Shown here one piece after another: positions 23,475 to 34,300 of a DNA stretch of 64,000 nt. Below the pieces are notes generated by a model. It saw only the letters and a program-made list of their open reading frames with translations. It was not told the origin of the DNA and did not search any database. This DNA is from Gyrodactylus bullatarudis (lineage: Eukaryota > Platyhelminthes > Monogenea > Gyrodactylidea > Gyrodactylidae), in assembly GCA_012064415.1 (NCBI GenBank), contig SSNU01000127.1, forward strand, positions 1 to 64,000. The letters are read 5' to 3'. The translations under genes and the position numbers were made by a program. Each line of letters opens with the position of its first letter. Position 1 is the first letter of the stretch.

Positions 23475-24689
23475 GGTTGCGTCAAAAGAAATGAGACTTT
23501 AGAGATGAAAAAATATATTCAAAAATCTGCATAAAAAAGAGAAAAATCAGGTATCAAAATATTCTCCAGCAGAATTAATAAATTTCTGCCAACGAATAGG
23601 AAACTGATCAATCCCATCAGCGTAAAACTTTTGACTTTTTGAATCAAAAAAGTTGATAAGACCATTTTCGACTTCTCCTTTATTGAGGAATTTTTTCCCC
23701 TTTAAAAAGTGTTGCATCGACCTGAAAAGATGATAATCTGACGGGGCTAGGTCAGGACTATAAGGAGGATGTTTTATGACATCGATATTCTCATCTTGAA
23801 AAAAATTTTTGACATCTCTTCCCAGATGAGGTCGGGCGTTATCTTGTTGGAATGAAATCCTTCCGAATCTTGGGAATTTATCTTTCAATTTGGCAACCAT
23901 TTGGCTTAATGAGTCTAGATATCTTTGAGAAGTGACAGTCTGACCATAATCCATAAGCTCATAGTGGATTACTCCTTTTCTTGTCCAGAAAATTGTGAGG
24001 ATAACTTTCTTCGAGAACCTGTTTGGGGAGGGTTGAGTTGCTTTTTCCCCAACTCGTTTCTAAGACCTTTGTCGACTCTGATCCTGAAGATAGATCCACT
24101 TTCCGTCTGTTGTAACAATATTCTTCAGAAAATTGTCATAACTGAGTCAGTGAGAGAGTCTTCGACAGGCTTCAACTCTTTTCCTTTTTTGTGATTCGTT
24201 GAGGTCATGGGGAACCCATTTGTTGAATGAATTTGTAAAGTTCTCCTCTCTCAGAGCACGTAGAACTGAAGACTGAAGATGACGATGGTTGCTCTTCAAC
24301 TACTTCAATAATCAAAGAGTTATCAACGGTTGAAGGTCGACCTGATTTTGATTCATCATCTACTGAAATCTTTCCTTCTACGAAGTTTGAGTACCAACGA
24401 AATACAGTAGCACGTTTTATTCGATCTACGAAACAAGATTCAAGTTTCCTGAAAGTCTCTGATGGTCCAGTTTTCTGAAGAAACTCATATGCGATTAACT
24501 TTCGAATATCTTTGATAACGAAAATGTCATTAAGACTCATTGTTTCGTGAATTATGAATAAGTAGATTTATTTAAAGAAAAAGAGAAATAAATATTCTTC
24601 ATTTTGATGTATAATTTGTTATTCTAAAGCGAATTTTTGATTATGTAATTTTTGATCAAAGTTGGAATCTCATAACATTTGATGCAACC
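23475..24689. mobile_element. mariner element (1215 bp)
   Basis: Terminal inverted repeats of about 28 bp start GGTTGCGTCAAA on the left and, read inward on the other strand, GGTTGCATCAAA on the right. Both ends are bounded by a TA dinucleotide (23473-23474 and 24690-24691), the mariner target duplication. It encodes a broken transposase on the minus strand. Confidence 0.9.
23547..24540 (-). pseudogene. mariner transposase, frameshifted
   Basis: N-terminal part 24540-24205 begins MSLNDIFVIKDIRKLIAYEF and carries the helix-turn-helix region with RATVFRWYSNFVEG and SGRPSTVDN. C-terminal part 23954-23547 has the catalytic block QQDNARPH and the mariner signature YSPDLAPSDYHLF, consistent with a DD34D catalytic triad. 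The middle (about 24204-23955) is in other frames; the first catalytic motif survives there as TTDGKW. At least two frameshifts and a stop make it inactive. Confidence 0.88.
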
Positions 24690-25530
24690 TAATAAATTGG
24701 TGTCGATTTGAATTAAGAAACGTATCTTTTCGTCTGTTAAATGTATAGCATACACTAATAATATATCAATCTACTTTAATTACGTGTATAATTATTACAG
24801 GACTGGCCTCTCAAGATTCATCCTTTTGAATCATGAATCATGATTCATGAATAATATCTATCAAATATTTAACTAGGATAAATCATTGAACGAGCTTATT
24901 CTTAATCTAATTAGATTATTTTTAAATGAGTTAAACCGGCGTACACCGAGAAATACATCAACAAATCATTTAAAATACACGTTAATATGAATTGATATGT
25001 TATTAGTGTATGCTAGATGTTGAACCTCCCTTGATTAAATCAAAGTTGAACACTTGTAGCTTGATTCTGATTGGTTGAGACCCCACACACATTCGCAAAA
25101 AAAAATTTACCGGACTTCTTTCCAAGTGTTTCCGGAAAATTTACTTTGTCGGGAGGAAAAATGAGAAACTCATTGAGAATTTTTTATTTAAAGTAAAAAA
25201 AGAATTTTTTAAAATCCCATGACATCGGTGACCCAGCTCAAAACCGATGTTAAAAAACATCTATGCGAGAAGAATTTTTTATTTAATATTTAACCAAATC
25301 TTTTTATTTAATTCAAGCAGGTTAATACATTAAGTCATCTTGTTAGGGACTGGAATTCTCAGTACTTAGGTTTACATTCAACGTGTTTCTCTGAAATCTC
25401 AGTACATCTCGTAGTTATAGGGTTAACAAATTTTTCATTTCTAAGTTAACTCCAACATTCTATCAGGTGCTAGAATAGAAAGAGCATATTTAAAAATCTT
25501 GAATTTCTTTAATTTTATTATTTTTCCTTC

Positions 25531-26891
25531 TTATTCGTCATTATGAATGAAATTTTCGCTTTTGAATTTCCTAACTTCGGTGTTGGAGTGGATATTTTTC
25601 CAATAGTTTATCATTTCTTCCTTGTATTCAAATACGTCCGAAATCCACATAAAATCCTAATTTGTGAAAAAGGATATATTATCAAAAATGCGCATCACTG
25701 ATGAGCCTTTAAGAAATGTATATTTTGTTTTAATATATATTTATTTTTGGTCTTAAAGACCAATACTTGTTCATTGGTTTTAAGATGAAATAATAAGATT
25801 TTTGGAATTCCGCATAATCTGTCAATTTTTCCAAACCCATCTCAAAATCATTTTACGTATAGAAAAATTAATTGCATAGTTGCTCGATTATAATTTGGTA
25901 CAAGATTGCCATGAAAATGTCAGTAAAATTCAAATTCGTATGTAAGACAGAAGGTATGTTTGGTTCAACGAATCAATTAAATCAATGAATATGAGTATAG
26001 TAACATACACTTAAACCATGATTCATCTTCAAATGGTAATTAAATTCTATAAATCAGAACATACAACATAAATATCCTGGTTTTGGTCCACATCACTCTA
26101 GAATAAAAAATATTAATTTTTATCGAGAAAAAAAATTCTTAATAATTTTTATTAAAAATGTCGAATAACGTTCAATAATTATAAATTATAATTTATTCGT
26201 TATGTATTTAAGAGAAAAACTTAACAAAACTAAACAATATTATTCATGTTTGATTATGTTCTAAATTATTAAGAATGTGTAAAAATATCGAAAGTGTATT
26301 TAAATTATAACGATGATGTTCATAGGCATCATAAAGATTAAAAATCATTGAAGTTATTCATCGTCATATTTTATTTCTAGTAAATTCGAAGACTCACAAA
26401 TGAAAATTTTAGCTTTGAGATAGAACATCAGATGCAATGTTACGAAAAGTTTATATTACTACAGGTAAAAGCTCTGTAAAGGGACGAGAGTTTTGTAAAC
26501 GTTCACGTACACGTTATTAATATACCATTTCTATCCCAAAACTCAAGATTAATAGACCAATAGAATTTGAGTATTTGTCTGTTAATCAACATCGAGCAAC
26601 ATTCGTCTTACAAATTTCTTTCGGCTCCAAATATATTTTGCTACCAGAATCTTAAATTTTTCAATAGGATTGAACTTTGAATTTTCTCTCCATCATATCA
26701 AGAAGAAGCTATTATTGATGAGTTTACGTCACTGAATTTTCGTCACTTTATAGACCTTACACCTGTATTAAAACTTTTATGCTAATTCAACTCACTTTTC
26801 CCAATTGATAATAGTAATGTCCATGTTGGTGCTAAATACAGGTTATGATTATCATCAATGTTTTGCTTACCTTGACCCAATGTAACGGTAT
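25531..26891 (-). CDS. Candidate micro-exon gene 2 (5' end not found)
   Basis: Exons 26891-26871 (21 nt), 26831-26796 (36), 26650-26612 (39), 26412-26398 (15) and a terminal exon 25656-25531 (126 nt with TAA). All are in the same phase, with no internal stop. Introns are 39, 145, 184 or more, and 741 bp. Peptides include IPLHWVK, HQHGHYYYQLGK and ILVAKYIWSRKKF. The terminal exon encodes a 41-residue charged tail starting DFMWISDVFEYKEEM after a clean TTAG acceptor. The combination of compact introns, GTAAGT/GTGAGT donors and a well-formed last exon makes this the tidiest of the four candidates. Function unknown. Confidence 0.55.
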
Positions 26892-27162
26892 CTAGAAAAC
26901 AGCAATTAAAGAATGTAACATATACATTTATACTTTGAAACAATATGAATCGGTGATTCTTGCAAACAAATTTCGGTCTACTCCAAAAATTTTCTAGTCA
27001 AGAAAAAGTATATCGATGTGTCAATCACACAATCCTTCTCCAGTAAGAATCCGCATTCAGATGAACAATTACAAGTATCTGGAAACATTTAATTGGCTGA
27101 TAAAACTTTTATCAGTTCAATAACTTTTTTGATTCATGAAGAAAGGCGATGCTAAGTTTATT

Positions 27163-27204
27163 AAAGAATAGCGCTTTATTTCGTGGCATACTCATCAGCT
27201 TTTA
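27163..27204 (-). ncRNA. Hammerhead-like ribozyme motif (family A)
   Basis: On the minus strand: stem I AAAG/CTTT, core CTGATGA, stem II GT...AC closing a loop ATGCC, core GAAA, stem III ATA...TAT, then the cleavage nucleotide U. All invariant hammerhead core bases are present; stem II is only 2 bp, as in minimal motifs of retroelements. The flanks match the arms of the element at 18730-19297. Confidence 0.6.
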
Positions 27205-27604
27205 CATGCCAGATTTATATACAAAAAATTTTTCAATTATGAAAGAATGAATCTGATTGGCCCTTCTTCTTGTTCACCTCCTCTGAGGTGAGTGCGTGTG
27301 TGCGGCAGTGGACATTACTCTGTATTACTCGTTTCTGATATTATGTGTTCATCTTTGTGTACATGTGATAAGGGATGAGTAACACCGTGCGTGGGTATTG
27401 TATTGGGATCTCACAGTATACTTGTATATTTGAATAGATTCCTGGGGTCCTACATATTCGAGGAGTTAGTTTTTGGGGAAATATTTCGTTATCTTCTTTT
27501 GATCCTGATTACCTTCGGCCAGATTTCTTTTTCTCGGTGTGTTTCTGGTTTGGGGTTGGGAATTGATTGTGAAATCTTTCTTTTCTTCATTCCTTTGCGT
27601 TATT

Positions 27605-28644
27605 TTATTTATCTTTGAATTTACGCACTATTCCCACATCTATTGATTGAAGAACTGAGGTCGAGTTTTCTGGAAGATAGATAATCTGAGAAAGTTACAA
27701 ATTTAAAAATAATTTTTATGTTTGGATCATTACCTTTATATTTCTTAAAGATCTTTGAAGATCTTCTTTACAGTGTTTGAAGTGAGCACTACATTGATCC
27801 ATGAAAAGTAAAAATTTTCTATCTTCCAAACGTCTTTTTCTTCCCAGAGTTCGGTCCCATGCCATCAGATACTTCTTGAATGATTCCTTTGTCATCCAAG
27901 CTGACTTATTGGATGAATATTTAATTCTTTTCAAGAGATGCTCTTGATTTTTTAAACTTCTTGGATTCTTGCTTTTACCAATTATCCATAGCTTTTTCTT
28001 GGAACCAGTAGCATCAATAGCGACAACAAGAGTGAATCGAAGTTTCGATTTTTTTCTTCCGAATACTTTTGAACCCTTTTTAGCAATAACTTTTGAATAA
28101 TAGTTGAACATATTCCAGCCAGTTTCGTCAATGTTCCATAGTTGCTTTGGCTGATAACCTTCAATAAGATTTGGAAAATCTTCTAGAAAATTTGCAATTT
28201 TATCAGCAGGAGCATCCATTTTATCCCCACAAGGCTAGAAATTTTTAATTAATTAATTTTATTTTATATCCAATATAAAATACAACTCACAGTTTTCACC
28301 ACCAATTTGTGACGAGTTTTAAAATTCTTATAGAACTTTTTACTTCCCCTGAATGTAGTTAATCCCATTGAAGTTGAAACCTCCTTGCCTATTGATTCTA
28401 AGTCGCTGTTGCTAATGTTAGAACAGAATAACTGGTCAACCTTTTCCTTGATTGAGACAGATATTTCACTTTAACCGGAGGGCAATCTTGATTGTCTCAG
28501 TTTTGAGGCATTTGAGATAAGCGGCATCTTAGAAACGGTTTTATAGAGTGTACTCATGGAGCAATCGAAAACTAAAGCCAAATAACGTGGTTCAATCCCA
28601 TCATTGAATAGCGTTACTAGCTGAAATCTCTCTGGGATAGACAT
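27605..28644 (-). pseudogene. pogo/Tigger-type transposase gene with two introns and one stop
   Basis: Exons 28644-28291, 28234-27734, 27685-27605 (936 nt, 312 codons), with introns of 56 and 48 bp in phase 0. Starts MSIPERFQLVTLFNDGIEP followed by a psq-like helix-turn-helix (LALVFDCSMSTLYK). The DDE domain has NIDETGWN, ATGSKK.LWIIGKSKNPR, LLFMDQCSAH and, only after splicing, LPENSTSVLQSIDVGIV, which supplies the third acidic residue. A single in-frame TAA occurs after RQSRLPSG. The protein stops soon after the catalytic core, shorter than typical Tigger proteins. Spliced transposases fit the rest of this window. It could be a decaying element or, less likely, a co-opted gene with one base error. 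No terminal repeats were found. Confidence 0.75.
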
Positions 28645-28649
28645 ATACG

Positions 28650-29797
28650 GAGTGAGATGCTAAGAGATTAAATTTATTCCTTACTTTAGTTTTGAAAAAA
28701 CGCAAAAATCTATAAGAAAAATTCTCAAATATTGGAAAATGGACTTTCCTGATCCAATCGATCAGGATTTTATCTCTCCAAAAACCAAGGATTTTCAAGT
28801 TGCTGCTTATAAAAAGAAGAAGATTGAAAATTCTCTCCTGATCAGTATTTGAATAAAAATCTGATGGTAAGCTATAAACTTCCAACTTTCGTAAGATTTC
28901 AGATATCTTGATGGGAATCTTTTGTACAATTCATCAAAATTGAACTCTGATAGTCGATGTTCAATGTCTAATTTTCTATTAAAGAAAATAAAATTTATCT
29001 GCGGAAACATCAAACAGCAGCGATGCAGTTGCTGGCCCAAGAATTCTTTGAAATTAACAAAATAAATTTTATTTGGAACTGTCTGATTTAAGTTGAAGAA
29101 GAACATCAATATGTGCTTCAGAGAATTATAATGATTCTTCACTCGGACGTAAGAAATTTGTGATAAGCTCTGGTTTGAAAAACTAATTGAATCAGAATAA
29201 GATTCATCAAAGTTGGCAATTCTAATTGTCAATAGAAAATGATCATGTGTTCTATAAAAATCAGATCTGACATAAAAAAATCTTGATCTATCTTCTTCTG
29301 AGAGTTCGACAAATGTGGTATTTTTATCAAGTTTCTTTTGAGCCTGGAAATAAATGAACAGAAATGGAACCTACATTGAAATCTTGAATCCTATGGTTCT
29401 TCATAATCTTTGAGACGTATTGGGATTCTCCATAAATATGGGGCAGATTTTGGCTGTTGGCAACAACATCGACAATATCTTGAATGTGACTGGGCTGTAT
29501 TTCTACAGATGTCTCTTTAAGTTCTTCAACTTGTTCAGCCACTCTTGCGATTAGTCTCTTGAAACGGTCACCGTAGTCATAATTAACATTAGCCGATATT
29601 TTTCCTGAATTCTTTCGCGAACGTAGAATAGAAGAAACGGAAACATTAAATTCAGATTTTAACAACGCCCATGATCTTAAATCTATTATGTTATATATTA
29701 GATCAAAAATAGATTATTCAAAATCTCTCTTATACTCTTCCTTACATTTATAAATGTTAAAATCCAGTTTGGTCTTCGACTTAATGCTCAGATTCAT
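28650..29797 (-). pseudogene. Possible DNA-binding protein gene, spliced, with frame breaks
   Basis: Exon 1 29797-29746 (ATG), exon 2 29682-29375 and exon 3 from 29343, with introns of 63 and 31 bp in frame. The N terminus contains a helix-turn-helix-like segment (LKSEFNVSVSSILRSRKNSGK), and a second segment ending KIMKNHRIQDFN resembles a CENP-B/Tc5-type binding domain. After exon 3 begins, the frame breaks at a run of eight T (about 29271) and again near 28900. The remainder (NQTVPNKIYFVNFKEFLGQQ, LEVYSLPSDFYSN) is unrecognised and has a Leu/Phe-rich pattern. Breaks could be real decay or homopolymer errors. It directly abuts the pogo transposase on the same strand, so the two may belong to one element. 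Confidence 0.45.
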
Positions 29798-30298
29798 TTA
29801 GATAATTGACTCTATTGAACAAATTCAGCTGGACTTAATCTTTATTCTATTCTTATGTCTATTGTAACCTTATATGTATATCTATTTATAACCATATTTA
29901 CCTATATTATACATATCAATAAAATATTTCTAACAAAAAAAATATTTCTGCGCTATATCTTTAGGGCTAACATTCGTTTTTTCCATTTCAAGGCGGATAT
30001 CAAGCTTGTCTTGGTTAGTAAACGGCATGGTTGACGTGTTGAATTTCCTTTAAACTATGCAATACATGGAATGTAAGGATGAATGTGTCTGTCAAACGCT
30101 CGTGGATAATCATTACACGTAAGGAAATGTCTATCCCACACTCATGATTACGTTGAAATATGACTAGGTTAGGATATATAAATGATAGTTTAGATTGACA
30201 TATCTTGTCAGGAATATACCAACGTATATCTATGCACATCATAAGGAGGAAAGAAATCACCTCTGTGGGGTGGAGGGGAGAAGTATAGGGAAAAAAAT
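29798..30298. other. No gene recognised
   Basis: AT-rich flank between the broken DNA-binding gene and the first foldback element; nothing supported. Confidence 0.3.
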
Positions 30299-30796
30299 GT
30301 TTTTAGACAATTAACCTACTAGCAAAGTGTGGTCACTGGTTATTACTATATCCATGTGAACTCTAACTTGATGGAGATTGTCTTCTCACACCTAGATGTT
30401 AGAAGATAGGATAAGCAAGTGTCAATTCCATATGAGAGTCGAATAATATTCAACTCACGGTGGCAGATGTAGACGCGTTTCGTCCTTATTAGGACTCGTC
30501 AGTACACCATAGCCAGGATTAGAACCCAGGTCTTCAACGTTGTGAGGCAACGCTTCTAACCACTAGGCCAGAACCCCCGTTCGTCTCCTATTACTCGCGT
30601 TACTAATAAGGACTAAACGCGTATACATCTGCCACCGTGAGTTGAATATTATTTGACTCTCTTATGGAATTGACACTTGCTTATCCGAACTCTAACATCT
30701 AGGTGTGAGAAGACAATCTCCATGAAGTTAGAGTTCATATGGATATAGTAATTACCAGTGACCACACTTTGCTAGTAGGTTAATTGTCTAAAATCA
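30299..30796. repeat. Foldback element 1 built from a tRNA-like/hammerhead SINE
   Basis: Two inverted copies of one unit. The minus-strand copy has a tRNA-derived head (A-box-like TAGTGGTTAGAAG, B-box-like GGTTCTAATCC, about 30509-30580), then the hammerhead motif, then a body of about 170 bp ending at AATTGTCTAAAA. The plus-strand copy starts inside the hammerhead (30603) and lacks the head. The right flank from 30788 onward also matches the third foldback, so the true element may extend to about 30820. Confidence 0.8.
30466..30508 (-). ncRNA. Hammerhead ribozyme motif, GUC cleavage site
   Basis: Minus strand 5' to 3': GGTGTA (stem I), CTGACGA, GTCC-TAATAA-GGAC (stem II), GAAA, a two-base-pair stem III (AC..GT), cleavage base C, TACATC (stem I, 6 bp with one G-U). 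All invariant core positions are intact. The compact stem III matches the minimal type I hammerheads known from schistosome SINE-like satellites and retroelements. It directly follows the tRNA-like head. Confidence 0.85.
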
Positions 30797-31318
30797 CTGT
30801 AATTTCCATATGGTGCTTATTAACAAAAATCCAGTGTGTAGGTGGTGTCAATACTTAGGGAAAAAATGATTTTTCATACCTTTGTAAAAACCTAAAATAA
30901 TACTTTGATTCGATTGTATTAATAATATGTATACATAATACGCTTTACACTTTATATAAGTTTTTGAACACTCTTTTTATTCAGTAGAAGTATTATTTTT
31001 TATCCTTACAAATAATGACATGATCATTTTCAAAGTTGTATAACTCTTGTTCTAGAGGCTTGTATGAAACTATATTTAAGCGAATAAGAGATAATACTTA
31101 GTTTTAAAATACAAGTACCAAGTATAGGAGCAAACTAATATTCGGACCAGTGAGCAACATGATGATTTACGATTTAATTTTAATTTGAAAAAAGTAATGA
31201 TTTTATTTACTTAAATTTAAGCAGAGATAAAACCTGATGAAATACGGGCTTGTTCTTCTCTAACTTTCCAAGTTAGTTATTAATGTACTAAGAGCTCGAT
31301 TACAGGAGGATAAGAGTT

Positions 31319-34300
31319 CTAGTGTAGACCAATACAAAGAATATTATTAATAAAATAGCAATAATTATATTCAGATTTAATCACTCTCAAGCAATGTTTC
31401 TTTGTGAACGAATTCTGTAAAATGGAAAAAAATATTAAAAAAACAAAAAATATGAATATGAAACATTTACGGTGAATACGCCCTTTGCTATTTTGTATCG
31501 ATTTGACAGCTATTTGAAAAATTATTTTCAATTTAAAATTCTTACTATCTCATAATACTAGACAAATATTCGATAATTTTGAGAATTTTTGATTTATTTA
31601 CTTTATCATTCATCTGAATATGATTTCATAATTAATATTCATCTTGGATGAACTTACTCGAACAAGCTCTAGCTCTTTCTAATTCTTTATTATCTAGAAA
31701 ATATCCTTACACATATGATGATTCGTAAGATCTATTTATTACATTTGATTTGAGATATACTTTATTTAATTTGGCCTTTTCCTAAAGTATGAAGAACTAT
31801 AACTTTTTGCGTGAAAAAAAACAAAAATTAAATTCATCTTTACTATCTCCACTAACATAACGCGAATTATTTTCCTGAAAATAAATAAAATAAATTGTTT
31901 TTAGACATTAAACCTACTAGCTAAGTGTGGTCACTGGTTATTACTATATCCTTGTGAATCTAACTTGATGGAGATTGTCTTCTCACACCTAGATGTTAGA
32001 AGATCGGATAAGCAAGTGTCAATTCCATAAGAGAGTCAAATAATATTCAACTCACGGTGGCAGATGTATACGCGTTTCGTCCTTTTTAGGACTCGTCAGT
32101 ACACCATAGCCTGGATTCGAACCCTAGTCTTCAACGTTGTGAGGCAACGTTTCTAACCACTAGGCCAGAACCCCCGTTCGTCTCCTATCACTCAACACTC
32201 CCAGGTTCGAATTCATGCTATGGTGTACTGACGAGTCCTAAAAAGGACGAAACGCGTATACATCTGCCACCGTGAGTTGAATATTATTTGACTCTCTTAT
32301 GGAATTGACACTTGCTTATCCGATCTTCTAACATCTAGGTGTGAGAAGACAATCTCCATCAAGTTAGAGTTCACAAGGATATAGTAATAACCAGTGACCA
32401 CACTTAGCTATTAGGTTTAATGTCTAAATTGTTTTTTTTTAAGTATACCATTTTTCTTACCATTTCATAAAGAAGCATTTTCTTTCAAGATTAATAGAAA
32501 ATTAAACTCTTACATATAATTTTTTGATGAATGCCTAGCTGTTATTTATTCTGTTTTAATTTACCATTAATCTTTCTTCTTCATGAGTTGCGGACTAATA
32601 TAATTGTTTTATTGTTAATCATAATTGTTCGTTTGTGAATATAATTTGATCTCACTGCCTCTAAATTTTCCCACTTTTTTATTCTCAATAAGTTTTATAT
32701 ATCAAATATTACAAATTGGACCAAATTTTTTACCTATCTTTGTTATTTAATAAGTTTCATCTTACAGTGAAGCAAATTCCGTTTATATCTTCTGTTTCCT
32801 AGTTGAATGAGGAATCCTTATTTCGAGTTGACCAATTTTTGAAATTGTATTCGAGAAAAATCAAATTTAATTTCAAAATAAATGAAATAAATTCAATCTG
32901 TCGGATCAAATAGATAATTAAAATAATAATATTTAAAAATTAATCTACTGTGTATTCTAACTCACAAGAAATTCTTTAAGATCATCTTCCTGTTATTGAA
33001 AATTTGAGAAACAGGTCTCTCTAATAGTTTTGATTTGTGGAATTTTTTGCACTTCCTAAACTTACAATTCCATCGGTTGATGAAAGCTAGAGATAAAAAT
33101 TTACAAATTACAATTTTCGAAAGTTGAATAAAAATTATACATTGAAGCTCAAGTAATATTAAGCTTACAATTGAATGAATATTCTATATAGAGTTAAGTA
33201 AGATTATACATTTCAAAGTTACTTCACTGGAATCCTGTGGGAAATGACGTATTAGTAGTTTGCAGATTCAAGAGCAGTAGCTTTATTTTGACATGAATAA
33301 AATTATTTTGATTTTTTTATCTTATTATATCTTACCCAGGTAATGTAAAGAATTCATTTATTTAAAAGACTCAAACTATATACGCAAAAAATGAATTTAG
33401 AAAATAGAATACCAAAAGGAACTTACTCCTGAAAATTCTATTTTTTTCTAATTCAATGACAACTAAAACAATATATTTTTACTCCGTTTATTATTAACTT
33501 TATTATTAATATTCATCAAATTTGCTCCTCACTATTTCCTTTATGTTGTTCTAAATTTTTAAATTGAAATTTGTAGAATGATGAAATTTGAGCTTATTGT
33601 TTTGATTCATTTTCGAATCAATGTATTTTCGAAGTTCAAATGATTTATTTTGTCTTATTTGTTGTTAGATTTTATATGGACTTTTAATAACATTGTAGTT
33701 AAATATAAAATTTATCAAGATAAAAATACATAAATAACAAGCTGTTTGAAATTACAAGAAGGCATTCCCTGGTCATAACTCAGCCTACTTGCCAAAACAA
33801 CTAAGTTGATCCCTGAACTGAACAAAGACCCGATTCCATGGCTGGAAAGAAAAGGAGTTATATAACTTTTCTTGCAGCTCAAAGTATGTAGGACAATATG
33901 TTAGACCAGTGAAAGTAGAATCAAGAAACAAGTTATATTGATAAAATTAGTGAACAAAAAAAGTAAGTAGTTGAATCTACGTCTCATTCAAACTCCATTC
34001 CTCTGCCCCAACAACTATTACTAATGGGCAAAATTGCAAACTTTGAGAAGTGAACGAAAGTTGATAATAAAATTAAATCTCAACCAGTAATTAGCAACCT
34101 GAGCGAATCAAAAATTTCTAACAATTCTACACCTGCAATAGAGAAAAAAGGTAGAAAGTTTAACTGGCCAACCATTAATGGACAGATACGTAAAGAGGAA
34201 ATAATTACCCTAGAGATTAACTGTGTGATCCCCTCTTTCCCCTTCGTTAGTGCATGATATTGATGCAACAAATCAGAGGATGGCAAAGAAAATTTATCTG

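Larger units (their letters stand above)
23113..25133. mobile_element. Large inverted-repeat element interrupted by a mariner
   Basis: Outer arms about 23113-23213 and 25041-25133 are reverse complements (GTGTGTGGGGTCTCAA, ATCAAGCTAC, TTTGCGAAT). A second matching block, TTCTTAA.TCAAAT.GACACC, lies just inside each arm (about 23240-23270 and 24697-24730). The mariner copy sits between these inner blocks, so the outer element is older. No protein belonging to the outer element is visible. Confidence 0.65.
31898..32440. repeat. Foldback element 2 with two inverted hammerheads
   Basis: Near-perfect palindrome of about 215-bp arms around a short centre. Each arm carries the same hammerhead. The minus-strand copy keeps the full tRNA-like head (about 32106-32178) with TAGTGGTTAGAAA and a perfect B box GGTTCGAATCC. 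The plus-strand copy retains only the last part of the head (AGGTTCGAATTC, 32205-32216). The head's anticodon region does not fold like a normal tRNA, so this is a tRNA-derived SINE pair joined head to head. Confidence 0.85.

Noticed and set aside
27391..27618. 75-codon plus-strand open frame
   Set aside because: Overlaps the spliced third exon of the pogo transposase on the other strand and has no motif of its own.
32106..32178. Possible functional tRNA gene
   Set aside because: A and B boxes are present, but the anticodon arm and loop do not fit (no U33-type loop), and the sequence is always followed by the hammerhead; it is a tRNA-derived SINE head.
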